NCBI RefSeq assembly: GCF_029360585.1
Contig: NZ_JAQZSJ010000003.1
Location: 1 to 64,000, forward strand
DNA: 64,000 bases
Direction: 5' to 3'
Source: Cohnella caldifontis
GTDB lineage: Bacteria > Bacillota > Bacilli > Paenibacillales > Paenibacillaceae
Below are positions 41,131 to 50,090 of the stretch, one piece after another. Each line of letters starts with the position of its first letter. Position 1 is the stretch's first letter. The notes under the pieces were generated by a model that ran no database searches, was not told the origin of the DNA, and saw nothing but the letters and a program-made list of their open reading frames with translations. The position numbers were made by a program, and so were the translations under genes.

Positions 41131-42679
41131 CCGCCGAATTCCGGTATTCCTGCGGCGTCATGCCGGCGCAGCGCTTGAAAATGTTGGAGAAATAGGCGGC
41201 GTCCCGATATCCGACGGCATCCGCGATCTGGTACATTTTCATCCCGGTTTCGGCGAGCAGCTTCTTGGCGGCCTCGATCCGGAAGTCGGTCAAATACTCG
41301 ATGACCCCGAGCCCGGTCTTTTTCTTGAACATGACGCTGAAATAGGCGGGATTCATGTTGACGTGCTCCGAGATGGCCGTCAGGTTGATGTCGCGGGCGT
41401 AATGGGCGCGGATGAAGGCGATCGCCTTGTCGACCGTCTGGTTGGCATACGGCTTGCCCGGTTCCTGCCGGTCTTCGGGTTCGGCCAGCTCTTGGAACAG
41501 GGCGATTTGCTCGGCGAAAGAATCCGCCAGCGCCAGCCGCTCCGTCCATCCTTCGGGCAATGCCGGCAGCTTGCGCGACAGGACGATCAGCGCGATTTGC
41601 AGTTCCCGCGCCAGAACGTCCAGCGCCGCCGGCGCATAGGAAGACGCTTTCACGGAGGAAAGCCAAGCTTTCAGCGCGGGCACGGCGTCCTCCGGCGCTC
41701 CCGGCTGCTGCAACGCCTTCAACTGCGACACGTGGGCTTGGCAGTCGGCCTTGACGTGCGCGACCGCGTCCCGGTACGTGATCAGCACGCTGTTGTCGCG
41801 CGGCCGGCGCAGCGCGAGCAGCTGGCGGGCTTCGGCATACCCGTTCGCGAGCAAGGGGAGGGACGCGGAGGACGACAGCGCGGCGGAGAAGGACAAATTC
41901 AAGTAGTGCGAAAGATGTCTGCGGATTTCCTGCAGCTTCTCGCAGCTGTCTTCGAAAGCATGCTGCGCCGGCATCAGAATGACCAGCCTGTCCTCTCCGT
42001 CGTAGAAGCAGGGCAGGTTCTGCGTGACTTCCGAAGCGATATTCCAGCAGGCGTATTTGAGCAGCTCCCATTCCGAACGGTCGTATTTCCGGCCGACTTC
42101 ATAGCGGTTCTCGCATTGGAACAGCGCGACGGCATGCAGGCTGGGCGACAAGCGGATGCCCAGCTTGCCGGCTTGCTCCTCGATCGTCCGGAGAGACAGC
42201 TTCGACGGTTCGGTCGCCAGCTTGCGGAGAAAATCGGATTGCAGCAGCCATCGATTCCGGTTCAATAATTCGTTCTTGCGGCTTTCCTCCACGATTTTCG
42301 TCCGTTCTTGCGCGAACTCTTCGTAAATCCTGCGCAGCAAATCGTAGATCTCCGCGAAGTCGGGCGGTTTGACCAAATAATCCTTGCACCCCAGCTTGAT
42401 CGCCTGTTTGGCGTACTCGAAGTCGTCGTATCCGCTCAGGATGACGGAACGGATGCCGAAGTGCGACTCCGCCAGCCGTTCGATCAACTCCAGGCCGTCC
42501 ATGTTCGGCATGCGGATATCCGTGAACACGACGTTCGGTTCCAGCTCCGCGATCATCCGCAGCCCCTGCTCCCCGTCGGCGGCGGTGCCCGCGACCTCCA
42601 CGGGAAGATCCATCCGCTCGATCATTTTCGTCAGGCCGATCCGGATCAGCTCTTCGTCATCGATGATCAGCAGCTTCAT
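41105..42679 (-). CDS. AraC-family response regulator (YesN type)
   Basis: A 524-aa protein. Residues 1-120 form a receiver (MKLLIIDDEELIRIGL; phospho-acceptor Asp55 in VVFTDIRMPNMDGLEL; SGYDDFEYAKQAIKLG; Lys in DYLVKPPDF). About 170-400 is a variable linker domain, and the last 100 residues are an AraC double helix-turn-helix (INLTAISEHVNMNPAYFSVMFK; MYQIADAVGYRDAAYFSNIFKR). The start at 42679 lies inside the end of the kinase gene (23-bp overlap). It very likely binds the three boxes at 41099, 45895 and 48629 to switch on mannoside uptake and breakdown. Confidence 0.93.
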   Translation of the reverse strand: MKLLIIDDEELIRIGLTKMIERMDLPVEVAGTAADGEQGLRMIAELEPNVVFTDIRMPNMDGLELIERLAESHFGIRSVILSGYDDFEYAKQAIKLGCKDYLVKPPDFAEIYDLLRRIYEEFAQERTKIVEESRKNELLNRNRWLLQSDFLRKLATEPSKLSLRTIEEQAGKLGIRLSPSLHAVALFQCENRYEVGRKYDRSEWELLKYACWNIASEVTQNLPCFYDGEDRLVILMPAQHAFEDSCEKLQEIRRHLSHYLNLSFSAALSSSASLPLLANGYAEARQLLALRRPRDNSVLITYRDAVAHVKADCQAHVSQLKALQQPGAPEDAVPALKAWLSSVKASSYAPAALDVLARELQIALIVLSRKLPALPEGWTERLALADSFAEQIALFQELAEPEDRQEPGKPYANQTVDKAIAFIRAHYARDINLTAISEHVNMNPAYFSVMFKKKTGLGVIEYLTDFRIEAAKKLLAETGMKMYQIADAVGYRDAAYFSNIFKRCAGMTPQEYRNSAAINTPRNP

Positions 42680-44375
42680 GGTCCATTCGGGGAAGCCGGA
42701 TGGTATAAGTGGTTCCTTGTCCGAGGGCGCTGTCGATGTCAAAGGAATACCTCCCGTTCGAATAAGCGAGTTGAATTCTGCCGTACACGTTGCGGACGCC
42801 CAGATGTTCCTTGAACAGGACATCTTCCTCCTGCAGCGCGAGCTTCAGATCCCGCAGTTGATCTTCGCTCATGCCGGCGCCGGAGTCCCGGATCCGGATC
42901 AAGAGGCTTTCGGTTCCCGACTCCTGATCTCCCGCGATTTCGATCCGGATCGCCCCTTCTTGGCCCGAGGGGACGATGCCGTGGATGATCGCGTTTTCCA
43001 CGATCGGTTGAAACAGCAATTTCATCATGGGCCAGTCGAGCACCGCTTCTTCGGCCTCCAGATCCAATATCAGCTTCGGGTAGCGGTATTTCATGACTTC
43101 GATGTACAGCTGGATATACGCGCATTCCTCCCGGACGGTGACCCGCTCTTCCTCCTTGCCGATCGAATAGCGAAGGAGCTTGCCCAGCTTGGAAGCCATC
43201 GTGGAAATGTTGTAATTGCCGTCGATCTCCGCCTGCATGACGATGGCGCTGAGCGTATTGTACAGGAAATGCGGATTGATCTGGGCTTGCAAGGAGGCGA
43301 TCTCCGACCTTTTGCGCCGGCGTTCGATGGACAGCACTTCCCGGATCAGCTCGTGGATGCGCCCGATCATGTGCTTGAAGCTGGCCGTGATGACGCCGAT
43401 TTCGTCCGTCCTTCGGGTATCGGGAATTTCGATGTTGAATTGGTGCTTCGGCGCGTTCAGCATCAGCCGGCTCAGCCGTTTCAGAGGCAGCGAGATCCGG
43501 TAGCTGACGCCGACGACCGTGATCAGGGCGACGAGAAAGAAGAATAGGTTGACGAGGAGAATGAGGCGCTGGATGCTTTCGACTTTCAGGAAGAGCTGGC
43601 TCTTCGGAATGGCGGTCACCAAGGTCCAGTTGGTCACGTCCGAAACGAACCGGCTTTGGAAATGGTCCGATCCGGCGCATTGGGTCAACGAGCGGCCGAG
43701 ACACCGATGCTGGAGATCGAAGAGGACCTGCTTCCGGTCGTTCACCAAGTAGAGATTCCCGTTCTGGTTGAGCAATTTGCGGCCGGCGTCCAAGGTGAAA
43801 TCGAGCCGGTAGTACATGCGGACCATCCCGATCTCATGGAACGTCTGCGGGTTGTACAGCAGCCGGGAAATCGCGAACAGCGCGCGTCCGTCCTCTTCCT
43901 CGATCGGCGGGAACAGGTAGGCCGCTCCGGCCAGCGCCTTGGTCCGCTGGATCCAGGACGTATCGGGGTCCGCGATCTGGCTCCCGAGATGGAACCGGTT
44001 CCCGTTGCGGTCGAAGATTTCCACCGACGCGATATTGCTCCGATCCGTCGCCAGCATCATGGACAGCCACCCGTTGATCTGAGCCGTATCTTCATAGGAG
44101 TACCCAAGCAGTCCTTCGCGATTGTTCAAGTGTTTCTCCAGAATGTTGTTGAGCGTGAAGTCGTAAGCCGGATTTTTGGTAATGCCGCTGAGCAGCCGAA
44201 CGTAATTGTCCATCGTCTTTCCCGTGTTCAAGGTCATGTCTTGAAGCCAGGAGGTGGCGTCCGCTTGCATTTCCTTCTTGATGAAGCTGAACGTGGCCAG
44301 ATTGATCAGCAAAGTCGGAAGGAGCACGGCCACGACCAGAATGAACACGAGCCGATTAGGAAACGAAATGGACAC
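42657..44375 (-). CDS. Sensor histidine kinase (YesM type)
   Basis: A 572-aa kinase: first membrane helix at 8-28, an extracytoplasmic dCache-like domain (about 35-275), second helix near 280-300, HAMP (SLPLKRLSRLMLNAPKH), then the His_kinase domain with ISLQAQINPHFLYNTLSAI (acceptor His) and an HATPase domain (PIVENAIIHGIVP, IRDSGAGMS). This is the YesM architecture that pairs with YesN-type AraC regulators. GTG 44375 has GGAGGGG about 5 bp upstream. It probably senses the extracellular sugar, maybe with the binding protein encoded just upstream. Confidence 0.92.
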   Translation of the reverse strand: MSISFPNRLVFILVVAVLLPTLLINLATFSFIKKEMQADATSWLQDMTLNTGKTMDNYVRLLSGITKNPAYDFTLNNILEKHLNNREGLLGYSYEDTAQINGWLSMMLATDRSNIASVEIFDRNGNRFHLGSQIADPDTSWIQRTKALAGAAYLFPPIEEEDGRALFAISRLLYNPQTFHEIGMVRMYYRLDFTLDAGRKLLNQNGNLYLVNDRKQVLFDLQHRCLGRSLTQCAGSDHFQSRFVSDVTNWTLVTAIPKSQLFLKVESIQRLILLVNLFFFLVALITVVGVSYRISLPLKRLSRLMLNAPKHQFNIEIPDTRRTDEIGVITASFKHMIGRIHELIREVLSIERRRKRSEIASLQAQINPHFLYNTLSAIVMQAEIDGNYNISTMASKLGKLLRYSIGKEEERVTVREECAYIQLYIEVMKYRYPKLILDLEAEEAVLDWPMMKLLFQPIVENAIIHGIVPSGQEGAIRIEIAGDQESGTESLLIRIRDSGAGMSEDQLRDLKLALQEEDVLFKEHLGVRNVYGRIQLAYSNGRYSFDIDSALGQGTTYTIRLPRMDHEAADHR

Positions 44376-44402
44376 GGGAACCCCTCCGGATGAAAAGCAA
44401 GT

Positions 44403-44427
44403 AGGGGGACCCCGGCAAGGGCCCCCT
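44403..44427 (-). terminator. Stem-loop between binding protein and kinase genes
   Basis: AGGGGG, CCC, GGG and CCCCCT form a strong interrupted stem, followed on the minus strand by ACTTGCTTTTC. It probably lowers transcription from the abundant binding-protein gene into the kinase gene. Confidence 0.55.
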
Positions 44428-44454
44428 TCTGGAAACGTTATGGAAATTCGAAAG

Positions 44455-44483
44455 CGCGGAATCGCGGAATCGCGGAATCGCGG
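44455..44483. repeat. 8-bp tandem repeat
   Basis: CGCGGAAT occurs three times in tandem plus a five-base partial unit, 1 bp downstream of the binding-protein stop codon on the minus strand. Confidence 0.7.
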
Positions 44484-44484
44484 T

Positions 44485-45813
44485 TTATTTATGTTCCGCC
44501 CAATATTGTTCGGCCTTTTTCTGAACGTTGTCAAGCACGCGATCGAGCTGGTCGGGATTGAGCATGAAGCGGATGAATTCGCTGGACGCGTATTCGGACA
44601 GCTCGGACGGCGTCGCTTCCCAGAACCGCGTGATCGTCTGGTATTGGCCCGCGGAAATATCGCTCGTGAGCGAGTGGATGATCGGGTCCGGCGATTCGAC
44701 GTCCTTGCGGATCGGAACCCCGCCGTAGAGCGAAAGCATCTTTTCGTTGGCTTCTTTCTTCGTCAGCGCCACCAGCGCCTTGACGGCGTTGTCCTTGTTC
44801 TTCGCGTTTTGGGAGACCAGGAACGGGGTGACTTCCGAGATGACGACGTTGCCGGCTTCCGGCGTGACCGACGGCAGCACGAACGCGCCGAAGTCTTTGC
44901 CGGGCTCCATGCCCGCCCCTTTGAAATAATCCGAGTACCAGCTGCCCATGAGGTACATGGCGAATTGCCCTTTGGCGAAAGCGGGAGCGCTTTCTTTCTG
45001 GAAGTCGGTCGGTTTGTCGAAATATCCTTTGTCATAGAAGGATTGCCAGAGCTTCATCGCTTCCACGACTTCCGGATCGGTATACTTCGCTTCTCCGACC
45101 ACCAGCTTCCGGTAGACGTCGGGATGGGTGCGGATCATGAATTCCTCGAACCAGATGAATCCGTTCCACACGTCGACCGACGTCGTGCCGATAGGCGTAA
45201 TCCCCTTCGACTTCAGCGTTTCGTTGATGTTGATGAATTCATCCCACGTCTTCGGCGGCTGAAGGTTGTTCTCGTCGAAAATTTTCTTGTTGTAGAACAT
45301 CACCCAATAATGGATGCCGGCCGGAATGCCGTACGTTTTGCCGTCGAACGTCAGCGTGCTGGCCACCGCCGGGTCAACGCCGTCGGCCACCATTTCTTTC
45401 CACTCGTTCGTCATGTCGGCCAAATAACCCGCGTCTACCAGCTCTTTCATCTGATAACCGTTCCACCACTTGAAAATATCGGCGGCTTCTTTGGTCGTGA
45501 ATCCTACGCGGATCGCCGTCTGGAACGAGGTGGGCTCGTTGTAGGGGACGCCCTTCAGTTCGGTTTGGCTGTTTTTCAGCGTGATGGGATTGATTTCTTT
45601 CAAATAATCCGTCCAGGCGGGATTGTCGTAATAGAAATCCGCCTGAACCGTTCCTTGCTCGCCGCCCCCGGTCGGGGACGCCGCCGCGCTGCCGGCCGGC
45701 GCGCTGCCCGGCGCGCTGCTGGACGGCGCCTGCTCCTTGCCGTTTCCGCCGCAGGCCGTGAGCGCGGACAGGATCAGCACGGTCAGAAGCGCGAATAATC
45801 CGATTCTCTTCAT
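44485..45813 (-). CDS. Sugar ABC transporter binding lipoprotein
   Basis: A 442-aa extracellular solute-binding protein of family 1. The lipobox LSALTAC ends at Cys21 after a clean signal peptide (MKRIGLFALLTVLI), and a Gly/Ser/Ala linker (about 25-50) follows. Conserved core segments include FKWWNGYQMKELVDAGYLAD, YNKKIFDENNLQPPKTWDEF and KGQFAMYLMGSWYSDYF. It would capture a mannoside outside the cell for the MalFG-type permeases. AAGGAGG lies 8 bp before ATG 45813. It has its own AraC-box promoter. Confidence 0.95.
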   Translation of the reverse strand: MKRIGLFALLTVLILSALTACGGNGKEQAPSSSAPGSAPAGSAAASPTGGGEQGTVQADFYYDNPAWTDYLKEINPITLKNSQTELKGVPYNEPTSFQTAIRVGFTTKEAADIFKWWNGYQMKELVDAGYLADMTNEWKEMVADGVDPAVASTLTFDGKTYGIPAGIHYWVMFYNKKIFDENNLQPPKTWDEFININETLKSKGITPIGTTSVDVWNGFIWFEEFMIRTHPDVYRKLVVGEAKYTDPEVVEAMKLWQSFYDKGYFDKPTDFQKESAPAFAKGQFAMYLMGSWYSDYFKGAGMEPGKDFGAFVLPSVTPEAGNVVISEVTPFLVSQNAKNKDNAVKALVALTKKEANEKMLSLYGGVPIRKDVESPDPIIHSLTSDISAGQYQTITRFWEATPSELSEYASSEFIRFMLNPDQLDRVLDNVQKKAEQYWAEHK

Positions 45814-45863
45814 GTCGTGACCTCCTTTATTCAATGGGACAGGTTTCGGTTGATGCATCTCCC

Positions 45864-45926
45864 ATTATAAGAACCGCCATTTTCGCAACCTATGGAGGAT
45901 CTATGGATATCTTGTAAAATTTTTAG
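45864..45926 (-). promoter_or_regulatory. AraC-box promoter 2 (binding protein)
   Basis: Minus-strand -10 TATAAT (45869-45864); 25 bp upstream starts the box (plus strand GAGGATCTATGGATATCTTG, 45895-45914, then an A/T stretch ending TTTTTAG). It is nearly identical to box 1 and partly lies in the end of the GH38 gene. Confidence 0.8.
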
Positions 45927-48553
45927 CGAAACGAGATCCGATACGAACGGACCGCCCTTCCCGGCACTTCGCATGCGACGGCGCCACCGGCCCATTCGAG
46001 CTCCCGCAGGTTCTCCTCCGCCGGTGACACCAGATGAGCCGAGACGGGGCGCAGCTCCGGAAAGGAAATCCGGCAGCCGCCTGCTTGTTCCTCCATGTTT
46101 TGCACGCGGACGATCACTCCGTTGCCGTCCTCCGCCGGTTTGGCGGTAATCCAGAACGGTTCGGCGCCCTCGACTTCCATGAACCGGCCGGCCGGCTTGA
46201 CGCCGTCCCGGCGCACGAAATCCCGCAGGACGATCGGCGGCGTTACCGCCTCCGCGCCGAAGCGGGCGCGGTCCGCGTCCTTCGCCGTTCCGTCGTGGGT
46301 CGTCAATTTGTAGCGGAGCGGGATTTGACCGCCTTGGCTGGCTTTGAAGTTGACCATCCAATGGTTGTTCAGCGCCCAGGACATGACGGTCGGGGATTCG
46401 GCGTTCAGCTCTTCAGCCCAGCGGCCCGTCGTGATCCCGCCGAGCTGCACCAGCGGGGCGTCCAGCGGCACGAGGGTTACGCCGCGCCGGCCGTCGCCCA
46501 CGTCGATCCAGCGTTGGATCGGAAACCAGTCCCGGACCGTTCCGGGCAGCTGCTCCCGGTCCGGCGTCAGGGCGATGCCGTTGATGTCCGCCCGGAACCG
46601 GGGTTCCTGCAGACGGAACGGGAACGCGATATACACGGATTCCGGGTCGGTGACGTGTTCTTTGTCCAGCAGCCAATGGATGCTCAAAGACCGTTCGTTG
46701 GTCGGCAAGACGAACGTGCAAGTCGCGGCTCGGATGCCCTGGGCGCGAATCGTGACCGCGATGCGGGCCTCGTAGGCGGTCAGCGTCGGCTCGGCGATTT
46801 CGACCTCCGTCGGCGTTTCGCGGCGGAACGGCGTATCGCGCACGCCCGTTCCGAAATACTCGTTGGACCAGTCGGATTCGTACAAGGCGTCGCGGCCTTT
46901 GGGGCTGTCCACCCATTCGTAGACATACTGTCCGATTCGCCAGCCGCGGTACGTTCCCGCGAAGTCGTAATTCAGCCGCTTGTCGTAGAACTCGGACAAG
47001 CCGCCGCTTGCCGGGTCGATCCGGATGCGGTAGTACGCGTTCTCGATCGTGCCCGGGCCGGCCTTCAGATCGTCGCCCTTGGGCGCATCGGCCAGCGGCA
47101 GGAAGGCGTAGCCGAAGCCCGCCACCTTGCCCGCCACCCTGCGGCCCTCCGCGTCGGGCTTGATGCCCCAGGTCAAGCCGCGCGGCATGAACATTTCCAG
47201 CATCCCGTTCGGTGCCTGGCCGCCTCGGCGGATCGGTTCCTCGACGACGATCTCCCGGTCGTGCGGGAGCGTATTCAAGACGAGCAGTTCTTGGTAGGTC
47301 GGGGCCGGCTTGGCGAGCTCCGGGGGAAGATGCCCCAGGTCGAACCGGACCTCGTCCTCTTGCCGCGCCAACCCGGAAGCCAGTCGGCGCGCCGCCCTGG
47401 CCAGAATGTCGTGCGCTTCCGCGGCGGCCTGGTAGGCATAGTTGGCTTTCTTGTTCCACTGCGAACGCGTGAACAAGCCGTTCGGCGATTCGATGCTGGA
47501 GAAAGCGCCCCACGTATGTTCGTCGTACAGGGTCATGGATTCGTAGGCCTGCGTAAGCCGCTGCACGTCCCAGCCTTTCTCGCCGAGGGCGTGGAGCCAT
47601 GCGCCCATCATTTCCGAGCCGTGCAGCAGCTCGTGCGTCGACCGGTTCAGCCCGGTCTCGAAAGCGCTCGACGCGACGCCGTCGCACCACCAGTCGAGCC
47701 AATCGCCTTTGACCGTGCGGAGCTTGTCCGCGTATTCCGCCCGCAGCAGGCGGTTCAGTTCGGATACGGTAATGAGCGCCATGCGCGGGGTTTTGCCGGC
47801 TTCGTTCCATTCGCGGATGAAGTCGTACAGCCTGACGTCCGGCGGCCCGTTGTCCACCCGGACCGGGTTGGTGGCCGGACCGTAAACGAAATCGAAAGGA
47901 TAGTCGGGATCGTTCTCCAGCTTGGACACGATGCCGGGCACGAACTTGTCGGCCAGCTCCCGGTGGCCCAATCCCGCCAGGCCGCCGAATAAATAATGAT
48001 AGCCGTTCCAGGCCAGCAATTTGCCGCCGGCCGGGCCCTCCCACCAGAACGCGGAAGGCCGGGGTTTGGGCACGCTGCCGCGCACCGGGTTGATGGACAT
48101 CGTGAACAATTCGATGCCCATCTCCGGCAGCAGATCCGCCAAAATCCAGCTCGCCCCGTCCACGTCGCAGTTCATCGCCACGCGGATGTCCACCCCGAAC
48201 CGGTCGCGCAGCCGTTTGACGGGATACAAGGTGCGGTGCAGCTGCTCCACGTTGAGCAGCGGCGTCAGGTTGTACTGCATGCCGGCGATGTCGATCTGGC
48301 CGGCTTTGTGCCAATGAAGAAACCGTTCCAATTGGGAGGACGAGCACGCGTTCAAATATTTTTCGGTCACGCCCGTGACTTCGCACACCCACTTCGCCCG
48401 GGCTTCCTCGGGATAATCCGCGGTTCTCTCGCACATTTCCAAGGCGTAGTCGATGTATTCCATATGCTGTCGGAAGCAGACGTCCTGGTAGTCGGTGAAT
48501 CCGATGTCCGTATGGGAGTGGTTGACGAAATAGAACGTTTTGATTTTAGGCAT
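45923..48553 (-). CDS. GH38-type alpha-mannosidase
   Basis: An 876-aa cytosolic glycosidase. The N-terminal zinc-binding motif NHSHTDIGFTDYQ holds His12, His14 and Asp16; MNCDVDGASWIL at 127-138 contains the expected zinc-ligand/nucleophile Asp; a helical middle (YESMTLYDEHTWGAFSSI) with further active-site residues and the beta-sandwich C-terminal domains follow. This corresponds to GH38 enzymes that release alpha-linked mannose. It lacks a signal peptide, so it acts on imported substrate. ATG 48553 has AGGAGGGA about 6 bp upstream. It is controlled by its own AraC-box promoter and is the first gene of the mannoside locus. Confidence 0.9.
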   Translation of the reverse strand: MPKIKTFYFVNHSHTDIGFTDYQDVCFRQHMEYIDYALEMCERTADYPEEARAKWVCEVTGVTEKYLNACSSSQLERFLHWHKAGQIDIAGMQYNLTPLLNVEQLHRTLYPVKRLRDRFGVDIRVAMNCDVDGASWILADLLPEMGIELFTMSINPVRGSVPKPRPSAFWWEGPAGGKLLAWNGYHYLFGGLAGLGHRELADKFVPGIVSKLENDPDYPFDFVYGPATNPVRVDNGPPDVRLYDFIREWNEAGKTPRMALITVSELNRLLRAEYADKLRTVKGDWLDWWCDGVASSAFETGLNRSTHELLHGSEMMGAWLHALGEKGWDVQRLTQAYESMTLYDEHTWGAFSSIESPNGLFTRSQWNKKANYAYQAAAEAHDILARAARRLASGLARQEDEVRFDLGHLPPELAKPAPTYQELLVLNTLPHDREIVVEEPIRRGGQAPNGMLEMFMPRGLTWGIKPDAEGRRVAGKVAGFGYAFLPLADAPKGDDLKAGPGTIENAYYRIRIDPASGGLSEFYDKRLNYDFAGTYRGWRIGQYVYEWVDSPKGRDALYESDWSNEYFGTGVRDTPFRRETPTEVEIAEPTLTAYEARIAVTIRAQGIRAATCTFVLPTNERSLSIHWLLDKEHVTDPESVYIAFPFRLQEPRFRADINGIALTPDREQLPGTVRDWFPIQRWIDVGDGRRGVTLVPLDAPLVQLGGITTGRWAEELNAESPTVMSWALNNHWMVNFKASQGGQIPLRYKLTTHDGTAKDADRARFGAEAVTPPIVLRDFVRRDGVKPAGRFMEVEGAEPFWITAKPAEDGNGVIVRVQNMEEQAGGCRISFPELRPVSAHLVSPAEENLRELEWAGGAVACEVPGRAVRSYRISFR

Positions 48554-48597
48554 TCCGGTCCCTCCTGCCAACATAGGATGATTCGATTTCCCAACAA

Positions 48598-48660
48598 ATT
48601 ATAGGGAACCGGGAAGACGCGAGAAATGAAGGAAATATAGAAATCCTATAATTTTTATAG
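48598..48660 (-). promoter_or_regulatory. AraC-box promoter 3 (GH38 gene)
   Basis: Minus-strand -10 TATAAT (48603-48598); 25 bp upstream starts a box related to the other two (plus strand AAGGAAATATAGAAATCCTA, 48629-48648, then TAATTTTTATAG). By eye about two thirds of the positions equal box 2. Confidence 0.75.
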
Positions 48661-48706
48661 ATCTATCGGATTGTCGGGGGAGGGATGCGAATACAACGTC
48701 CGAACA

Positions 48707-48715
48707 TGGTATAAT
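48707..48715 (+). promoter_or_regulatory. Extended -10 promoter
   Basis: TGGTATAAT (TGnTATAAT) with no good -35. It faces the diiron-protein gene and is divergent from the GH38 promoter. Confidence 0.6.
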
Positions 48716-48791
48716 CATAGGATAAATCTAACAATACGCCAGAGGATTCGAAACGGAGAGATCTGCGATAAACGAGCCAACGGAAGACCAA

Positions 48792-50054
48792 ATGGACGTG
48801 CACGGCCTGACGCCCGACCGACAGTTGAATCTCGTGGATTTTCCCGTCGGGGCGGATTTGTTTCTGCTGGTCAAAAACGCGCTGCAGCGCATGGAGCAAG
48901 GGCAGTTGCTGGAGGTCATCGGATCCGGCATCGAAATCAAGGACGATCTGCGGAGCTGGTGCAGGCTGAACCGGCATTCGCTCGTGATGGCGATGGACGC
49001 GGGAGACCACTACCGGTTCCTCATTCGGAACAATCCCGTCAAGGCGCTGGAGCAGCCCGATTGGGGCATCAAGCTGCCGCTGCGCAAAGACGGCCGGCTG
49101 GACATCCGGGACTGGTTCCAGGGCCGGGTGGGCGAGCTGCGCGAGCAGGCGCCGGCCTATGTCGGTTTCGTGCCGCGCGGGGCGGTCGCCGAACCGGGCG
49201 TTCCCGATTTCGGCTTCAGCCTGAACCAAAAGGACGACGTGTGGTCGAACAACCTGCTGGATTTGTACGAGCAGGCCAAGGAAAAGCAGTGGAACGCGAC
49301 GACCGATATCGCGTGGGACGAACTGCCGGAGCTGCCCGAAGAGATGGAGTGGGCCGTCTGCCAGATCATGACGTTCCTCGCGGAGAACGAGTATTCGGCC
49401 TTGTACATCCCGGCCAAGTTCATGGCCCGGATCAATCCGCACTACATCGAGGCGCTCATGTACTTGTCCACCCTGATCCAGGACGAGTCCCGCCATATCG
49501 AGGCGTTCACGAAGCGGGCGCTGGCGGGCGGCGGCGGACTGCAGTATTCGTCCGCGCTGACCGAGCGTTCGCTGCACAGCCTGTTCATTCAGGAGGACTA
49601 CTTCAAATCTTCCTTCCTCCTGCACGTGCTGGGCGAAGGCACCTTCCTCGACCTGTTGACGTTCATCGAAGAGCATGCCCCGGACCCGGTCACCCGCCAG
49701 ATCGTGACGCTGGCCAAGATCGACGAAGGCCGCCATGTCGCGTACGGGATCGGCCATGTCCGCCATATCATCGAGACCCATCCCGGCATGGTCCAGGCGC
49801 TCGTCGACGCGGCGAACGAGCGCAACGAATACTTGGGCGCGGCCGATGCCGGCGAGAACTCCCATCTCATGGAGGCGCTTGCCATTCTGGCCGGAGGCGG
49901 CCGAACGCCGGAGCAGCTCAAGACCGGCTTCGAGCGGGTCCGCCGGCTGAAGGACGTCATGTACGAGCACCGCGTTCAGCGGCTGCTGCAAATCGGCCTC
50001 ACGCCCGACATCGCCGCAGCGATCTCCAAGACGCATACCCCGAATTTCATGTAG
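48792..50054 (+). CDS. TusA-like domain fused to ferritin-like diiron protein
   Basis: A 420-aa protein. Residues about 5-75 look like a TusA/SirA fold (LVKNALQRMEQGQLLEVIGS, DDLRSWCRLNRHSLV), but the sulfur-carrying CPxP motif is replaced by DFPVG. From about 150 the protein is a ferritin-like four-helix domain with a complete diiron pattern: Glu198/Glu200 in AENEYSAL, Glu232-x-x-His235 in DESRHIEAF, Glu282 in LGEGTFLD, Glu312-x-x-His315 in DEGRHVAYG. This suggests an O2-dependent oxidase or N-oxygenase (R2/AurF-like), not iron storage. ATG 48792 has a weak GGAAG site; ATA 48768 behind GGAGAG is an odd alternative. First of a three-gene unit. Confidence 0.75.
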   Translation: MDVHGLTPDRQLNLVDFPVGADLFLLVKNALQRMEQGQLLEVIGSGIEIKDDLRSWCRLNRHSLVMAMDAGDHYRFLIRNNPVKALEQPDWGIKLPLRKDGRLDIRDWFQGRVGELREQAPAYVGFVPRGAVAEPGVPDFGFSLNQKDDVWSNNLLDLYEQAKEKQWNATTDIAWDELPELPEEMEWAVCQIMTFLAENEYSALYIPAKFMARINPHYIEALMYLSTLIQDESRHIEAFTKRALAGGGGLQYSSALTERSLHSLFIQEDYFKSSFLLHVLGEGTFLDLLTFIEEHAPDPVTRQIVTLAKIDEGRHVAYGIGHVRHIIETHPGMVQALVDAANERNEYLGAADAGENSHLMEALAILAGGGRTPEQLKTGFERVRRLKDVMYEHRVQRLLQIGLTPDIAAAISKTHTPNFM

Positions 50055-50090
50055 TCGCGCTTATCCCATACCTAAAGGAGAGGTTCACCC

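Noticed and set aside
46034-47992. 652-aa plus-strand frame opposite the GH38 gene
   Set aside because: Low-complexity Arg/Ala/Val composition from a GC-rich complementary strand; the GH38 frame is convincing.
48768-48791. ATA start for the diiron-protein gene
   Set aside because: GGAGAG lies before ATA 48768, but a usable ATG with GGAAG follows at 48792, so the odd start is not needed.
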